DNA of 64,000 bases. Source: Eutypella sp. D-1. Lineage: Eukaryota; Ascomycota; Sordariomycetes; Xylariales; Diatrypaceae. The notes beneath the pieces were generated by a model, which was not told the origin of the DNA, ran no database searches, and was given only the letters and a program-made list of their open reading frames with translations. The stretch lies in contig JAJTTP010000003.1 in the NCBI GenBank assembly GCA_023313575.1, positions 2,852,001 to 2,916,000 of the forward strand. Reading direction: 5' to 3'. The first letter of the stretch is position 1. The number at the start of each line of letters is the position of its first letter. Of the stretch, positions 1-10,833 are shown one piece after another. The position numbers and the translations under genes are program-made.

Positions 1-1239
1 AAATGAGTCAGGGAAGAGATCAAAAGATGACACGAGGGGTTTCCGAATGTCCACCTCGCCGTTCACCGTGCCGGAGTCGGGGGTGGAGCAGAAGGAGACT
101 GCAGTGTCCAGGAGATTACCATGCGTGATGCCCCTCGCATGCATGTCGAATACGGTATTTGCTAAGTTATGAGCGAGCCTAAACTTCGCCTCTAGTCTCG
201 GCTCGAAGTCTGGTCGGTTGAGAAGTTCGGCCAGCGTATAAATATTGTTAAGAGGGGCATGGGTGAAGCTTTCAAATGATACGGGGCTGAAAGCTGGGGG
301 GAGCTGGTAGACCAGGGCTAATCTTGAGTTCTCCATATCCTCGAAATAACCCAAGAGAAGTGGTAGTCCGATCCAAGCACCCGGCGATCTGTGCGAGTCG
401 GTCTGCAATCCGGCGCTGAGCTTTTCGAAGCGGGACATGGATGGCATGATGCCAGTCATGGAATATACCTCATCGAACCGGGCATATTCCAAAAGCAGCG
501 GCGACCAGCCCTGGCGTCCCGGCTGGCGGGTTAACTCAGAATATGCTTGCTTGTCCATTGATACTATCTGCTGAGGTCGGCTAGAGGGGGTTGGACTTGA
601 TGTTGGGTCGGCCTGCCCAGCGTTCAGGATAGTTAAAGTTGCAGGGTCGATCACCTGAGGCGCGCGTATCCTAGTGGACTCGAAGGCCTGAAGATCGTCA
701 ACTGAGGTGGCGGGCTTTACCGACTTAGGAGGCGCAGTTCTGTAGGAAGACATGGCTGCTTCTGACCGAGTACGAGATAAATCACACAGTGTATCAATAG
801 AAGCCGTGAGGTCGCGGACGAGGTCTTCAAACCTCCCTTTATCCCACACAATGAGAGGGGTTTTTCGATCGCCGATAGCCTTCTCTGGACTCTTCTCGCT
901 GCTGGGACTCCTCTTAGAGGCAAGCCACAAAGGTTCAGCCTCAGCGAGGATGTCCTTGATGGTAGCCATGATGCTACCAACAAGGTCGCTGAGGCCAGCC
1001 TTGGAAAGTGATTCATCGATCTCTGCGGTCTGATCCGGGTCAGACCATTCCATACCCCAACTCACGAGGCGGTCCTTCTGTATGCGAAGCTTGCGGTGCA
1101 GAGCTTTGATCTCGGGGTCGTCGGCGCTCTGGACGGGCTCCTTGACGAAATCAGATGACTTCTTGGTGTCATTATAGAGCCGGCTCAGCCGTCGCTGAAA
1201 AGGCAGCTGAAAGCCGCCCTGGGGGAGGAAGCCTTCCAT
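1..1239 (-). CDS. HeLo-like domain / kinase-like protein (3' end missing)
   Basis: An open frame of 413 codons runs from an ATG at 1239 to the left edge without a stop, so the C-terminus is missing. The ATG is the first Met after an in-frame TAA (1243-1245). Residues about 10-110 look like the HeLo-type N-terminal domain of fungal heterokaryon-incompatibility and prion-linked proteins, including the segment RIQKDRLVSWGMEW (52-65). A linker rich in Ser and Pro follows. Residues about 250-413 resemble the kinase-like domain (DUF7580 type) often joined to HeLo domains: a helix with AHNLANTVFDMHARG, then THGNL (372-376) where an active kinase has HRDxxxxN, so catalysis is doubtful. HeLo domains in characterised proteins insert into membranes and trigger fungal cell death; whether this one does is inference. 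No NLR or amyloid motif is visible in the part present. Confidence 0.7.
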   Translation of the reverse strand, partial: MEGFLPQGGFQLPFQRRLSRLYNDTKKSSDFVKEPVQSADDPEIKALHRKLRIQKDRLVSWGMEWSDPDQTAEIDESLSKAGLSDLVGSIMATIKDILAEAEPLWLASKRSPSSEKSPEKAIGDRKTPLIVWDKGRFEDLVRDLTASIDTLCDLSRTRSEAAMSSYRTAPPKSVKPATSVDDLQAFESTRIRAPQVIDPATLTILNAGQADPTSSPTPSSRPQQIVSMDKQAYSELTRQPGRQGWSPLLLEYARFDEVYSMTGIMPSMSRFEKLSAGLQTDSHRSPGAWIGLPLLLGYFEDMENSRLALVYQLPPAFSPVSFESFTHAPLNNIYTLAELLNRPDFEPRLEAKFRLAHNLANTVFDMHARGITHGNLLDTAVSFCSTPDSGTVNGEVDIRKPLVSSFDLFPDSF

Positions 1240-1406
1240 TTTTTATGGTCGTAGGTTCTCTTCTTCTGTGCTATATTGTTGGGCAGAAAGAGGGCAGATG
1301 TAGGCTCCTGCTTGCCCCTGAGCTGTATTGTATATTGTATGCCCTCTTACTAACGAAGAGGCAGATGCGCTAAACAACTGGGTTGGGAGAATTCTAAGGT
1401 GTTGGT

Positions 1407-1419
1407 GGGGGGGGGGGGG
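1407..1419. repeat. Poly-G run (13 nt)
   Basis: Thirteen consecutive G, about 170 nt upstream of the ATG of the HeLo-like gene. Such runs are prone to length change and sequencing error. Confidence 0.9.
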
Positions 1420-1732
1420 TGCAATACAAGGTTTCCAACGCTATATATCCATGTTACCATTAATACATATTTGAGGCTATCGTTGAAAGACGGCAAGTCG
1501 ACCAGTTTGAGAAGTAGAAATATATGAGTCTCCCTAGGAAACTAAAAGAGAGAGAAAAAAAAGCCTCCGATACAAATAAAAGGTTGAGCTGCCTCTCGGG
1601 CAGGGCGGTATCAAGTCTATAGTAATAGTTCCTAGGCTGCGAGGTAATTTGCTGCGTATAACTTATTGGATCGGGACCGGGAATACTGGTGCCTACGGGA
1701 CGGCCCCACTGCACATATGAGCATGGGATCGG

Positions 1733-1767
1733 ATGCGACAAAATGCGACGAATGCGACGGATGCGAC
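1733..1767. repeat. Four copies of ATGCGAC at 9-10 nt spacing
   Basis: ATGCGAC begins at 1733, 1743, 1752 and 1761, with spacers of 2-3 nt. It is a short imperfect tandem array upstream of the HeLo-like gene; no function is known to me. Confidence 0.8.
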
Positions 1768-3057
1768 AGTTACGACAAATCGACAAATAAGAACTAACGG
1801 CCGCCCATCACTATTACACTTGAGTTTACAATCATTGGTTTAACAAATTTGCTTAAGCGAAAGCAAATATGGAAGTCATATGGGATGGAATTGGACTAGG
1901 CAGGCTACAGGAAAATGAAGAATGCTGTTGCCTGGGGAGGGTGTGGGAAGGTTGTGAAGAGAGACGGAGCCGTAGAGCAAACGAGAGGGACTGGGATGAT
2001 GTGCTATCCGGAGTTCTACTTTGTTAAGACAATGGTGTGTGGCTGATAGAATAGTTGGGTACCCATAATTTTACCCTCAACTTGCTAAATATCTGGCTGT
2101 TGATTGGATGGGATAATTATCTAGGAAGCCAAGGACTGCTGCCTAAGTGCCCAGGTGATGTACATGTCGATGTGCGTAGCCGCACCGCCACATTTAAAAT
2201 CTCAATTTCCCCTATCAGAGTACGACACAGTACTACATCCATCAATGGCGATTCCCGTCTAAAAAGGGTGGGTCGTCGACCCTATCCCATCAACCGGACT
2301 GGACGGACAAGACGGACGATCTATTTACTTTCCATCTGAACCCAATCTTCTCCTCCCCTCTGGGCTCTTTTCATCACCGTAAGACGCAGAGCCAGAATGT
2401 GAGCCAAGATAGGCAACACGTAGATGCGTATATGAAACGAGTGCTTAATGAAATTCTTTGATATGTGAGAGCCTCCTATTCGGGGGAACCATTACTCCAT
2501 CGATAGACAACTCAGCATATGAGGGTTCAAGTCGCTCAACGGTAGCCCGACTGATACGAGTTGACTAACTTACAGTACAGACAAGGGCATCACCACGAGA
2601 TTTAGCGTGACTTGGCTTTGTTGGTATGACTGCCCGGCCGATCCGTTATGATAGTGGTCACCTTGAACTGCCACAAGTATACAGATGCTTACAGCCGGTT
2701 CAGATTGGACCGTTAGATCTTGGAGGCAAAAGCCAACATCCTTCCCTCCCTCAACAAAGGGTGACAGTAAATCGGGCTCAGAGGTACTCACTGCTAATCT
2801 TACAATCATCTCGACGATGGTCTCTTCAATGGTACTACTATCATTTATTCATTGATTTAATGGTATCTCATGGCATTGCTGTCAACTACAACTACGTCTC
2901 ACCACGTGAACTTCAAGGGCAATACGTCGATCGTTCTTCGAAATTGGGGGTCAGAGAACCTACCAAAGCGCAATAACATAACCCTGACTGTATGAGGAAC
3001 CATCTTTACGCTCGTGATCCACACAACTATTTACTACGAACCGTCTGCCGGCTCGCT

Positions 3058-3756
3058 TCACCGAGACCCGGACGACGTGAGCTCGGTGACCATGTGCATC
3101 CTGGGCTCGTAGTCAGGAACCTCCGCGGAATTCGGGGGACCGTCGTAGCCCTCGGAGATGAGAACGAAGCGCTGCACCGATAACGCCGCCGCCCCGCCGC
3201 CCCCGTGTTTCTTGACCATGTTATGCTGACTCCGCGCAAGCGGATTGCGCGCTATGCACTGGCTGTACTCCTCCGCGTCCTCAGCCCCGATCTCGACGAC
3301 GCCGCGGGATAAAATGTTCTTGCCGGCGCGCTTAAAGGCCTCTGCGGCGGCCGTTCGCGCGGGCTTGTTCGCTATCAGCGCGGTCCCGAGGAACTGGACG
3401 GAGCTGAGAGGGATCCCGGCCGCGCGAAGATTATCTACGAGCATGTCCCCGTACCTCATGTCGGAGATACGCGGGGCGTCGGGCTGGTCGCCGGCCGTTA
3501 GCTTCACATACTGGGTCACGTGGGCATGATGGGTAGCGGACACTGCGTACAGGTTCAGTTGCGTCGCCTCCTGTATCTTCCATTTTCCGTGGCCTGGTCG
3601 CCAGACGGAGTACTCCTGCCAGTTGTAGGGCCCGGGGCCGAGATACGGCAGTATAAAGTCAAGGTCCTCGAGGTCGCTGGCGCCGGTGATCCGGTAAAGG
3701 CCATAGTCCTCCACCGTCCGGCGCCGGTCCTCGCACTGGTTGACATTGTTCGACAT
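3058..3756 (-). CDS. Hypothetical protein, 232 aa
   Basis: An intact intronless ORF starts with ATG at 3756 and ends with TGA at 3058-3060. Several features suggest it is real: GC-rich third positions unlike the flanks, a balanced globular composition, and no competing ORF of similar length. I recognise no family. Visible features are an acidic N-terminal third with a Tyr/Trp-rich stretch (GPYNWQEYSVW, about residues 42-52), an Ala/Arg-rich helical region in the middle, and a Gly-rich run (HGGGGAAA) before the C-terminal strand-like segment SVQRFVLISEGYDG. No signal peptide or membrane segment is evident, so a soluble intracellular protein is likely. Function unknown. Confidence 0.6.
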   Translation of the reverse strand: MSNNVNQCEDRRRTVEDYGLYRITGASDLEDLDFILPYLGPGPYNWQEYSVWRPGHGKWKIQEATQLNLYAVSATHHAHVTQYVKLTAGDQPDAPRISDMRYGDMLVDNLRAAGIPLSSVQFLGTALIANKPARTAAAEAFKRAGKNILSRGVVEIGAEDAEEYSQCIARNPLARSQHNMVKKHGGGGAAALSVQRFVLISEGYDGPPNSAEVPDYEPRMHMVTELTSSGSR

Positions 3757-5300
3757 AGCTTCCGCCTCTTGGGAGTCGCGCTAAGTATACTGCTCTTGGT
3801 TCTTTGTCGTTCTTTGTCTCTTTGTTTGTCGTGAATTAGGGGCGAGAAATAGAGAGAGATTCGTTGGCCGCGACGTCGTTGCCATTATCAGCTACATGCT
3901 ATATATACTTACGACCTCTATACATTGTGTTACAGCTGGGCATGGAACAATTGCTTTGTTCTATGCAATGCATGGACATTCTCTTCCAGAATGAATGAGC
4001 AGCCTGTCGAATGTTGACGGCGACGCAATCAAAGCGATTGTGGACGAGTCTGTTAGTGTTGCAAGATGACTCTACCTCCCAACTCCCAATTCAATGCCTA
4101 TAGTTTGTCTAGGAATGAGAACCAGAGTTGGCTGGGCGCTTCAGGCTTTGGATCGATGTGATAGTTAGAGCAGGAAGCAGCAGAGGACCTGCCCCCGAAA
4201 CTGTGAGAGGCGCCCAGTGACAGTTAATCGAAAATATTTACCGGTTACCTATATCATGTAAATGTTAGTGTCTCAAGTCGGGCGTGAGAAACCATGTGGG
4301 TAGTTGTGGCCAATAAATATATATCTATGAAGACTTCACCCATTTTGCTCTTTGCAGGAACATGACGATGACTGTATTGTATAGAGGTGGTGAGACACAT
4401 AGTCACAGACAAACATGCTATCCAATTTCTCTTTTACTGTTACATGTGAGCCATAACTCGTCCATCAGAGTGTGACTTATTGGAAAAGTTAATCTTGGAA
4501 ATATCGCAGACCTGGAATCACGTCCGAAGATTCCCATCACGCCCACTCTTTCCTTCCCTCTTTCCCAGTTATCCCTAGCGCCATCATGCAGTTGCAGCAC
4601 TACCCCACGGGGCCCGGACGCACACACCGGCCAGGGTACCAGGTCCGCCCGTCTAGCGCAGATTCCCGGGGATTCTCACGTCATAACTGCTGCCACCGAG
4701 GACTCTTCTGGAAGGGCTTGGCCGGTCTACGGGGACATTTTTCAGCACTAAATCGAGGGAACAGTCAGAACTCTACATACAGCCTCCAACTTTGTAAAAT
4801 CTTCCGAGGCTCCTGAAGTTCTTGAAACCTGCCAACAGAAAGAAGGGGGAAAAAAAGGTACAGGTAGGTTTCTCGAATTTAAGTACCTTTACTTGGTCTT
4901 GGTAGGTAATCTTAGAAAATCTTTCCAAAACAACACTTGAATCGTGACTCAACCTTTAAAAATCCCAATCCCATTATTCCCTATGTTGTGATTCTATATA
5001 CATTATTTTCTTCCCATATCAATTTTTTATTAGAAGTCCGGATCTTATAAATATTGTTGATTTTTTTCCTCCCTTCATTTTTTCTTTCTTTTTTGGTTGT
5101 TCACCATCTCGGCATAGTCTTGGGTCCTACATAAATGATAACCTTTTCACGTTACATGAGATATCTAGAATTTTGCGCTGGCATTGATTGAAGCCGAAAA
5201 CCACCCGACGTTTCGACACCAAATTTCTTGCAATTTTTTCCCTCCCCCCCCCCTCTCGCCGCGCGTCGCCTAGTTTTATACTCCGAGGGCGTCGCCCACA
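3757..5300. other. Intergenic between divergent genes
   Basis: It separates the hypothetical gene (-) from the PQ-loop gene (+), so it should hold both promoters. The right end (4850-5280) is pyrimidine-rich with T runs and a run of ten C (5244-5253), typical of a fungal 5' leader. No coding region is supported. Confidence 0.5.
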
Positions 5301-6557
5301 ATGGCACCGCCCACAGGTCCCTTGAACCTTGATGTCGAAGCAATATCGGGCATTTGCGGGTGAGACCAGGACCTCCCTCCCTTCATTCTCTCAACGGCAA
5401 AACGGGTAGCAATCGGAAGCTAATGAATGACCACCAACCCCTTTCTCCCCATTTCCAGTTCCATATCCATCGCCGCCTGGGTCGTCGTATTCTCCCCGCA
5501 GATCATCGAGAACTTCCGTCGCAGCTCCGCCGACGGCCTGTCCCTGCAGTTCATAGTCGTCTGGCTCATCGGCGACATCTTTAACATCCTCGGCGCCGTC
5601 CTCCAGGATGTCCTCCCCACTATGATCATACTGGCCGTCTACTATACCATCGCCGACATCGTGCTGCTGGCGCAATGCTTCTACTACAAGGGCTTCACGT
5701 TGAGGGACGAGGTGGTGAAACCGCCGCCACCGGCACCGGCCCCCAAGACTAATGGCGTGGGCGCGGGCGCGGGTGTGGGTGTGGGTGCAGGCGCCGATGC
5801 GACAAGGGAGGCGGACGAGCGGACGGCCCTTCTGGACAATCACTTCGGGGAACGAGAAAGGAGGGGGAGCGGCTGGTCTCACTTGAACCCCGCCCAACCC
5901 CTGCTATCCGAACAGCCCGCGACGCCCGCTCCTCCCGCCACGAGGCTGCAGGCCGCCTTTTGGAACACGGTGGCGGTCCTGATGGTCTGCGCCGCCGGCA
6001 TCGTCGGTTGGTACCTCAGCCGTCGGTACGCGGACAGTGGCGATGGCGATGCGGCGCCCCCGGACGGAGGCCTGCCCACGTTCAGCGTCTGGGGCCAGGT
6101 CTTCGGTTGGTTCTGCGCCGTCTTGTACCTGGGATCGCGTCTGCCCCAGCTGCTGCTAAACTGGCGCCGGAAGTCCACCGACGGCGTCTCCATGCTCTTC
6201 TTCCTCTTCGCCTGCCTCGGCAACCTGACCTACGTCCTGTCCATCTTCGCCTACGACCCACACTGCGCCGACGGCGGTAAGTGCCAGCCCGGCGAGGCCG
6301 GCAGAATATACGGGAGGTACATGCTGGTTAATCTGTCCTGGCTCGCCGGGAGTCTCGGCACCCTCTTCCTGGACCTGGGCATCTTCGCCCAATTCTTCAT
6401 CTACAGTCAGGATGAAACGGCGGCCGAGGATGATGGCTACTATGCGGACGATGACGAGGCAACGATCGGCACCTTGGAAGACGACGAGGGTAGTGTGGAT
6501 GAGTCGCGGTGGGATCAACGCCCTTTGCTGGCGCGTAGCGACTCCCACCGCGTCTAA
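5301..6557 (+). CDS. PQ-loop vacuolar membrane transporter (Ypq/PQLC2-like)
   Basis: Two exons, 5301-5359 and 5459-6557, encode 385 aa. The intron 5360-5458 has a GTGAGA donor, a GCTAATG branch point and a TTCCAG acceptor, and joins GICG to SISIAAW in frame. A start at the internal ATG 5427 would lie inside the intron and lose the first helix. There are seven predicted membrane segments and two PQ-loop motifs: SPQ at residues 32-34 and LPQ near 248-250, the second followed by NWRRKSTDG. This is the arrangement of yeast Ypq1-3 and mammalian PQLC2, which export basic amino acids from the vacuole or lysosome. The long cytosolic loop between the two halves is Pro/Gly-rich and holds an ExxxLL signal (ERTALL, 140-145), consistent with AP-3 sorting to the vacuole. 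The C-terminal tail is acidic. Confidence 0.9.
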
Positions 6558-7330
6558 TATGCCGCAGTCTCTTTTGTGCCTACTTTCATTGTCGGGGCTT
6601 CTATTTTTTCCGACCTCGTTTCTTCGTTTAACGGAATGCATCAAAATGGTAACAGGGCGTTTGGGAACCGTAAAAAGTGAAATTGGACATCTGGGGTGGT
6701 TTAAATAAAAAAAGGCCTGGCTCACGGGGCTAGGGACGAAAAGCATCTTGTTTTAATCAAAAAAGGCATCTAAGTCGGCAGTTACCTCTCAACTCTTCTT
6801 CAATAGCATTGCTGGCTGGTGGCATATTTGCATGTGGGCGGACTTCATATAAGAAGAAGAAACTGAGAAATAGTTTGCCAGTATTTGGCACGGCTATTTC
6901 TTGAATATTTGTCATGCTTGCACACAGTCATCACTATAGGCGTACAGTCATGTCCAAATTAGTGCCCCCTGGGGGAGGGAGACGGGGGAATTAGTACATA
7001 CATTATATAGACCATGTAAGCAACGCAGCCTGGATATGTCACGCTTGAGAAACACCATCGGTCCTGAGTTTCTTCCCTGTAGAACCCTGATATTTGCGCC
7101 GTCATGACGAAAGGAACGCTGTCGTAAGTGTCACAGTAGATCCAGTATGATTCAGATAAGACGTGAAAGCCGTATGGGCCAAGGCATATTTCTAGTTACA
7201 ACCATTCCCGATTGGCCTATATATCATAAGGGGATGGTGCAGACTCCCCACTCTGCACTCCTTCCTCAAGGCAGCTCTGGCAGGTACCTCATTTTGCGAG
7301 AAGCAGTTTTGGGTTTCCTCCAAGGCTCGC
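6558..7330. other. Intergenic between convergent genes
   Basis: The 3' regions of the PQ-loop gene (+) and the DUF1349 gene (-). No ORF with support; nothing else recognised. Confidence 0.5.
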
Positions 7331-8190
7331 TCAAGCATCAAACTCGACCTTGAACTCACTGAACCGGACCTCGAGGGGCGCAGAGGCGCTCTTCTCAGGG
7401 CGCGCGACGAGGGGGCTGACCTCGAGGATCCACTCGTCGGGGCCGCCGGGTGCACCGTCTCGCTCATCGGCGAAGATCCAGCAGATCTCGCGGAGCGGGA
7501 TTTTCTTGCTCCCATCACCACCGCCCCGGCGGTACACCCAGGCGCTCTTGCCATTCTCGTCGCCCTCGCAGACGATCTCGATGGTGACGCCGTCCGAGGA
7601 ACCGGGGGCTGGGGCCGGGTCTAGCGGCCCGATGCTCCAGTCCGCCCACCGGTCCGTTGCCACCGTGCTCAGCTGCGGTGCGCCCTCGTACAGCTCCACG
7701 CCCGTCTTGATCCATCGCTCCGGCGGCGACGCGGGCGTCGGCGCCGCCGACGACCGACGGCGCGGCACCAGTAGGATCCCGCCCTGATCGTAGCGCTCTT
7801 TCCAGTCGGCCCACTGCTCAGGCGGTAGACGTGCCAGTCAGTCGGGGATGATTACTTTTGTGCTCTGGTACCAGGGATTTTCTTGTAGATGGCAGCTGTG
7901 TGGGAGAGATGGGATGCCCCGGCTGCACTTACGAAGGTCACCCGCGCCGAGCGGAATTTGGATAAGGGACCGGTGACGGTCCGGGTCACGGGGGCTGTTG
8001 TGTACAGGTTAGCTAGCTAGTGTGTAAGGATAGAGTTGGGGAATACCAGAAAGGCGGGGATTAGTATCATGGATAACCAGATTTACGAGCGACGTCGAGG
8101 GAACTGACCGTTGAAGACATTGGTCGATGGCGGCTTCTTCCAGATGTCGGTGCCCGGCTGGGCTTCGATGGTGAAAGTATCGGCACTCAT
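7331..8190 (-). CDS. DUF1349 / REE1-like protein
   Basis: Three exons, read 8190-8109, 7994-7933 and 7816-7331, give 209 aa. Donors are GTCAGT and GTAAGT; acceptors end CAG and GAG, and all phases join. The protein begins MSADTFTIEAQPGTDIWKKP, continues with FRSARVTF, then QWADWKERYDQGGILL, and ends with LEVRFSEFKVEFDA. This order (early W-K-P, the YDQGG strand, WIKTGVELYEG, TDRWADWS, then an ICWIFAD strand) is the DUF1349 concanavalin-like beta-sandwich fold. The yeast relative REE1 was described as a regulator of enolase; the molecular role in filamentous fungi is unknown. No signal peptide, so probably cytosolic. The second acceptor (GAG/CAG) could shift by one codon. Confidence 0.85.
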
Positions 8191-9261
8191 GGTGATGCTA
8201 TCTATGTACGGACTGCTCCTTGGTATCCGTGTGTCTGATATAATATCTTTTATGTAAAGGCTGATAAGACTGCTTCTCGAGAGAGCTGATTCCTACGACA
8301 TATTCTAGGGCGTCAATCGTCTCCTTTTATACTATCGGGTCCACACAGAGTGTACTCAGCCGGACAAGATCGAGTGGGCCGTTCAGCTACCGGGTGGGTT
8401 TCAGGGCCGTGTCTCCGGGACCACGCGCTGCTCAAATACTTACTTGATACGCAAGAGAACGCAAGAGAATGCCCACGATGACTCTTCTTATAAACGTACA
8501 AGCCTGCACTTAATGCCAGCATCGTCAGGAGGCGGGGATGTGGTAGGTTCGTTGTGTCAACCAGTCCCACACTTATATCCATGCACTGGGTATAGCCCCT
8601 CGACGGCAGCGTGTAGGCCATGCAGGTCGTGCAGCTTTAGTATCGTGCAGCTCTAGTAAGCAATCGCTCGTCCGTGGTTTACCCGACTACGACACCGTCA
8701 ACGCCTAGATCGAGCCTAACATCTCGAGGTTTGTCATCAATATTACCTGCAGGGCCACCAAGAGGTGATGCAATGCTGATATTCCCCATAATCAAGGCGG
8801 GGTGGTTTACCTACAAACTGGTACAGGCGAACAAGGGCCGGGGCGGGGCCCCCTTTTCTTTGTTTCCTTGGGTTAGTCAGGTCATATATATGGCAACTTA
8901 TGTGTCACGTTCCAAGTCAATGAAACCTTGAGGGTCTTCTAAAATGAGGCATGTATTGTCTTGTATATTTTACAGTTTTTTCTCTACTATCTACCCACTA
9001 TGTATTGGTTAGCGGACTGTTCCCCATGCGAACAAAAAAAAAAACAAGAAACAAAACATCAAACAAAAACTTGGTAAACAATACGCTTAGAGATACACTG
9101 AAACCTAGCGCAACATTATCATCACAGCTCCATCAGGTGTCTTTGTTTCCAAAAATGTGCCAAAAGCAAACAATCCGATGGGTATGGCGGACATGGTTCT
9201 CAGGTACTCGCGTCTACTTTTACTATGCGACAGATCTTATAATCTCCAGATGATCACTCCT
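8191..9261. other. Intergenic between two minus-strand genes
   Basis: Holds the promoter of the DUF1349 gene (a TATA-like stretch lies near 8238-8250) and the 3' region of the SRR1-like gene. Small ORFs here have no domain signal. An A-rich segment lies at 9030-9075. Confidence 0.45.
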
Positions 9262-10833
9262 TTATTTTCTTCCACGCCGCTTCTTAGCAGCAGCTTGTTT
9301 TCTTTTCTTCGGGGGGGACGGCTTATCGGATGAGTCATGATTCGACGACGAGGGGGTGATGGAGCGCTTCTTCCGCACATGGGCGTCGTTGTCGGCGTCG
9401 TCATTGACAGCGGCCTCATCAGCTCTCCTCTTTTTCCCCACTCCGAGCGCAGAATGGTTGCGGCTGAACTCCTCGGCCTGCCATCTCTTCAAGACGGGCA
9501 GGGGTCCCGCGATGTTGGGATTGCGGTCGTGGAAATCGCTAATGAACCAGGGCTGGTTGCGGAAGTACGTATCGCGGAGCCACCTCTGCCCTTTGGGAAT
9601 GTGACCACCCGGTGTGTGACCCGCGTCCGCATCCGCCCATTCCACCAGGTACTCGCGTTTTGGCGGTATGTCACGCATTGCAACCAGTCGCCCTATCTCC
9701 CACAAAGGCTCTCCGTCCGTAGACGATGACGCCGTGGACCTGTTGCTGTCTGCTCGCCTCGACACCGCCGTGGCTCTTATCGGCGGCCGCCTGAACTGCG
9801 CCTTCAGCACGTAGAGCGTTGCCCGCGCAAGCGGCGGGTCATCGGGACGCACCATGGCGAACGACTCAGTGGTGGCCCCCGAGCCGTTTGATGATGAGGG
9901 GGCGGAACTGGAAATGTGACTGGACGAAGAGATTGTGGACGACCCGTCGCTCTCTGTCGGCGGTTTCGTTTTCGATTCCCACACGGTCAGGGCCTTGATA
10001 GGTCCGACCGCATCGTACTCCTTAGCAAGGATTTCGAGAGCGGCGGCGCGCGCGGGCTGTTCGCGGGCCTTTTGGTTGGTGTTGTCGGTCCACATGATAA
10101 GCCCAGGCCTGCCACATTCGAGTGTCATGGCTTCAAGTTGGGCATCGAAATTGACAAAGATGCCCATGACGAAGGTATCGCGGTTGATGAGCGTGTAGCC
10201 CTCTTGTGTAAACGGGTTGGCGGTCCGGACCCCGAACCACTCCAGCACCTGGATGTCCGTCCGCGTAAGATATGGTTCTTGAACCCATATATCGATCTCG
10301 CGCCCGTGCGTCAGTGTGCTGATCAGCCGTGCGAGGTCCCGCGCCGCCGCGAACTGCAGGCATGCCCTCTCGTTAGCCATGATGTCGTCGCCGTACCGCT
10401 CATCTGGGTGTTCACCGGGCTGAGGTATGTACCCGAAGCCCGGCCCGAAGCCGCCCGGCGGCCCGTTCCCGAACGTCACGATACGTTCGATGTTCGGAAG
10501 ACGGCCCTCGAGCGCGAGCCGACTAAACACAGTGACGAGCTCTTGGCGGTCGTCCGAGTCGCGCCAGTGCCGCGCCCAACCCTCAAATTTTTCGTAGAGA
10601 CGCTGAGGGTCCCACGGGTATTGCCGCCCTTCTCCAGACTGCCATCCTCGAAGGGGCCACTCCTCCTCTGGGAAACCAAGGGGAAATAGAGCGCGGTCGT
10701 ATTCGACAAGATAGTTCGCCCGCTCCGTGATGACGGCCCGGCGTCTCTCCTCGGTGATACGATCCGATAGCATGTACGGCCGATTCGGCGGGTATTTGAG
10801 CGTACGCTTCCTGTGTGGGGATTGGGAACCCAT
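9262..10833 (-). CDS. SRR1-like domain protein with basic C-terminal tail
   Basis: A single-exon ORF of 523 aa. Residues about 115-252 match the SRR1-like pattern: a strand with VTFGNGPPGG, then WVQEPYLTRTDIQVLEWFGV (183-202), then LINRDTFVMGIFVNFD and RPGLIMWTDN. SRR1 (first described in Arabidopsis light and clock signalling; fungal relatives linked to heme regulation) has no settled biochemistry. A Ser-rich linker (290-325) follows. Residues 377-440 contain EIGRLVAMRDIPPKREYLVE and a Trp-rich continuation that faintly resembles a chromo-type fold; this is weak. The C-terminus is strongly basic (KKRKQAAAKKRRGRK), a likely nuclear localisation signal. It is oriented like the LaeA-like gene 0.9 kb upstream. 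Confidence 0.7.
   Translation of the reverse strand: MGSQSPHRKRTLKYPPNRPYMLSDRITEERRRAVITERANYLVEYDRALFPLGFPEEEWPLRGWQSGEGRQYPWDPQRLYEKFEGWARHWRDSDDRQELVTVFSRLALEGRLPNIERIVTFGNGPPGGFGPGFGYIPQPGEHPDERYGDDIMANERACLQFAAARDLARLISTLTHGREIDIWVQEPYLTRTDIQVLEWFGVRTANPFTQEGYTLINRDTFVMGIFVNFDAQLEAMTLECGRPGLIMWTDNTNQKAREQPARAAALEILAKEYDAVGPIKALTVWESKTKPPTESDGSSTISSSSHISSSAPSSSNGSGATTESFAMVRPDDPPLARATLYVLKAQFRRPPIRATAVSRRADSNRSTASSSTDGEPLWEIGRLVAMRDIPPKREYLVEWADADAGHTPGGHIPKGQRWLRDTYFRNQPWFISDFHDRNPNIAGPLPVLKRWQAEEFSRNHSALGVGKKRRADEAAVNDDADNDAHVRKKRSITPSSSNHDSSDKPSPPKKRKQAAAKKRRGRK

Larger units (their letters stand above)
1240..3057. other. Intergenic, promoter side of the HeLo-like gene
   Basis: No convincing gene. 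Short ORFs at 2055-2339, 2570-2809 and 2626-2976 overlap on both strands and have no recognisable domains. The stretch holds a run of 13 G (1407-1419) and a small ATGCGAC repeat (1733-1767). It should contain the promoter of the minus-strand gene starting at 1239 and the 3' region of the minus-strand ORF ending at 3058. Confidence 0.5.

Noticed and set aside
752..1033. Plus-strand ORF of 93 aa
   Set aside because: Antisense to the HeLo-like coding frame, which is open for 413 codons and has domain-like sequence.
9916..10689. Plus-strand ORF of 257 aa
   Set aside because: It is antisense to the SRR1-like gene; Arg/Pro-rich composition typical of a GC-rich shadow frame.
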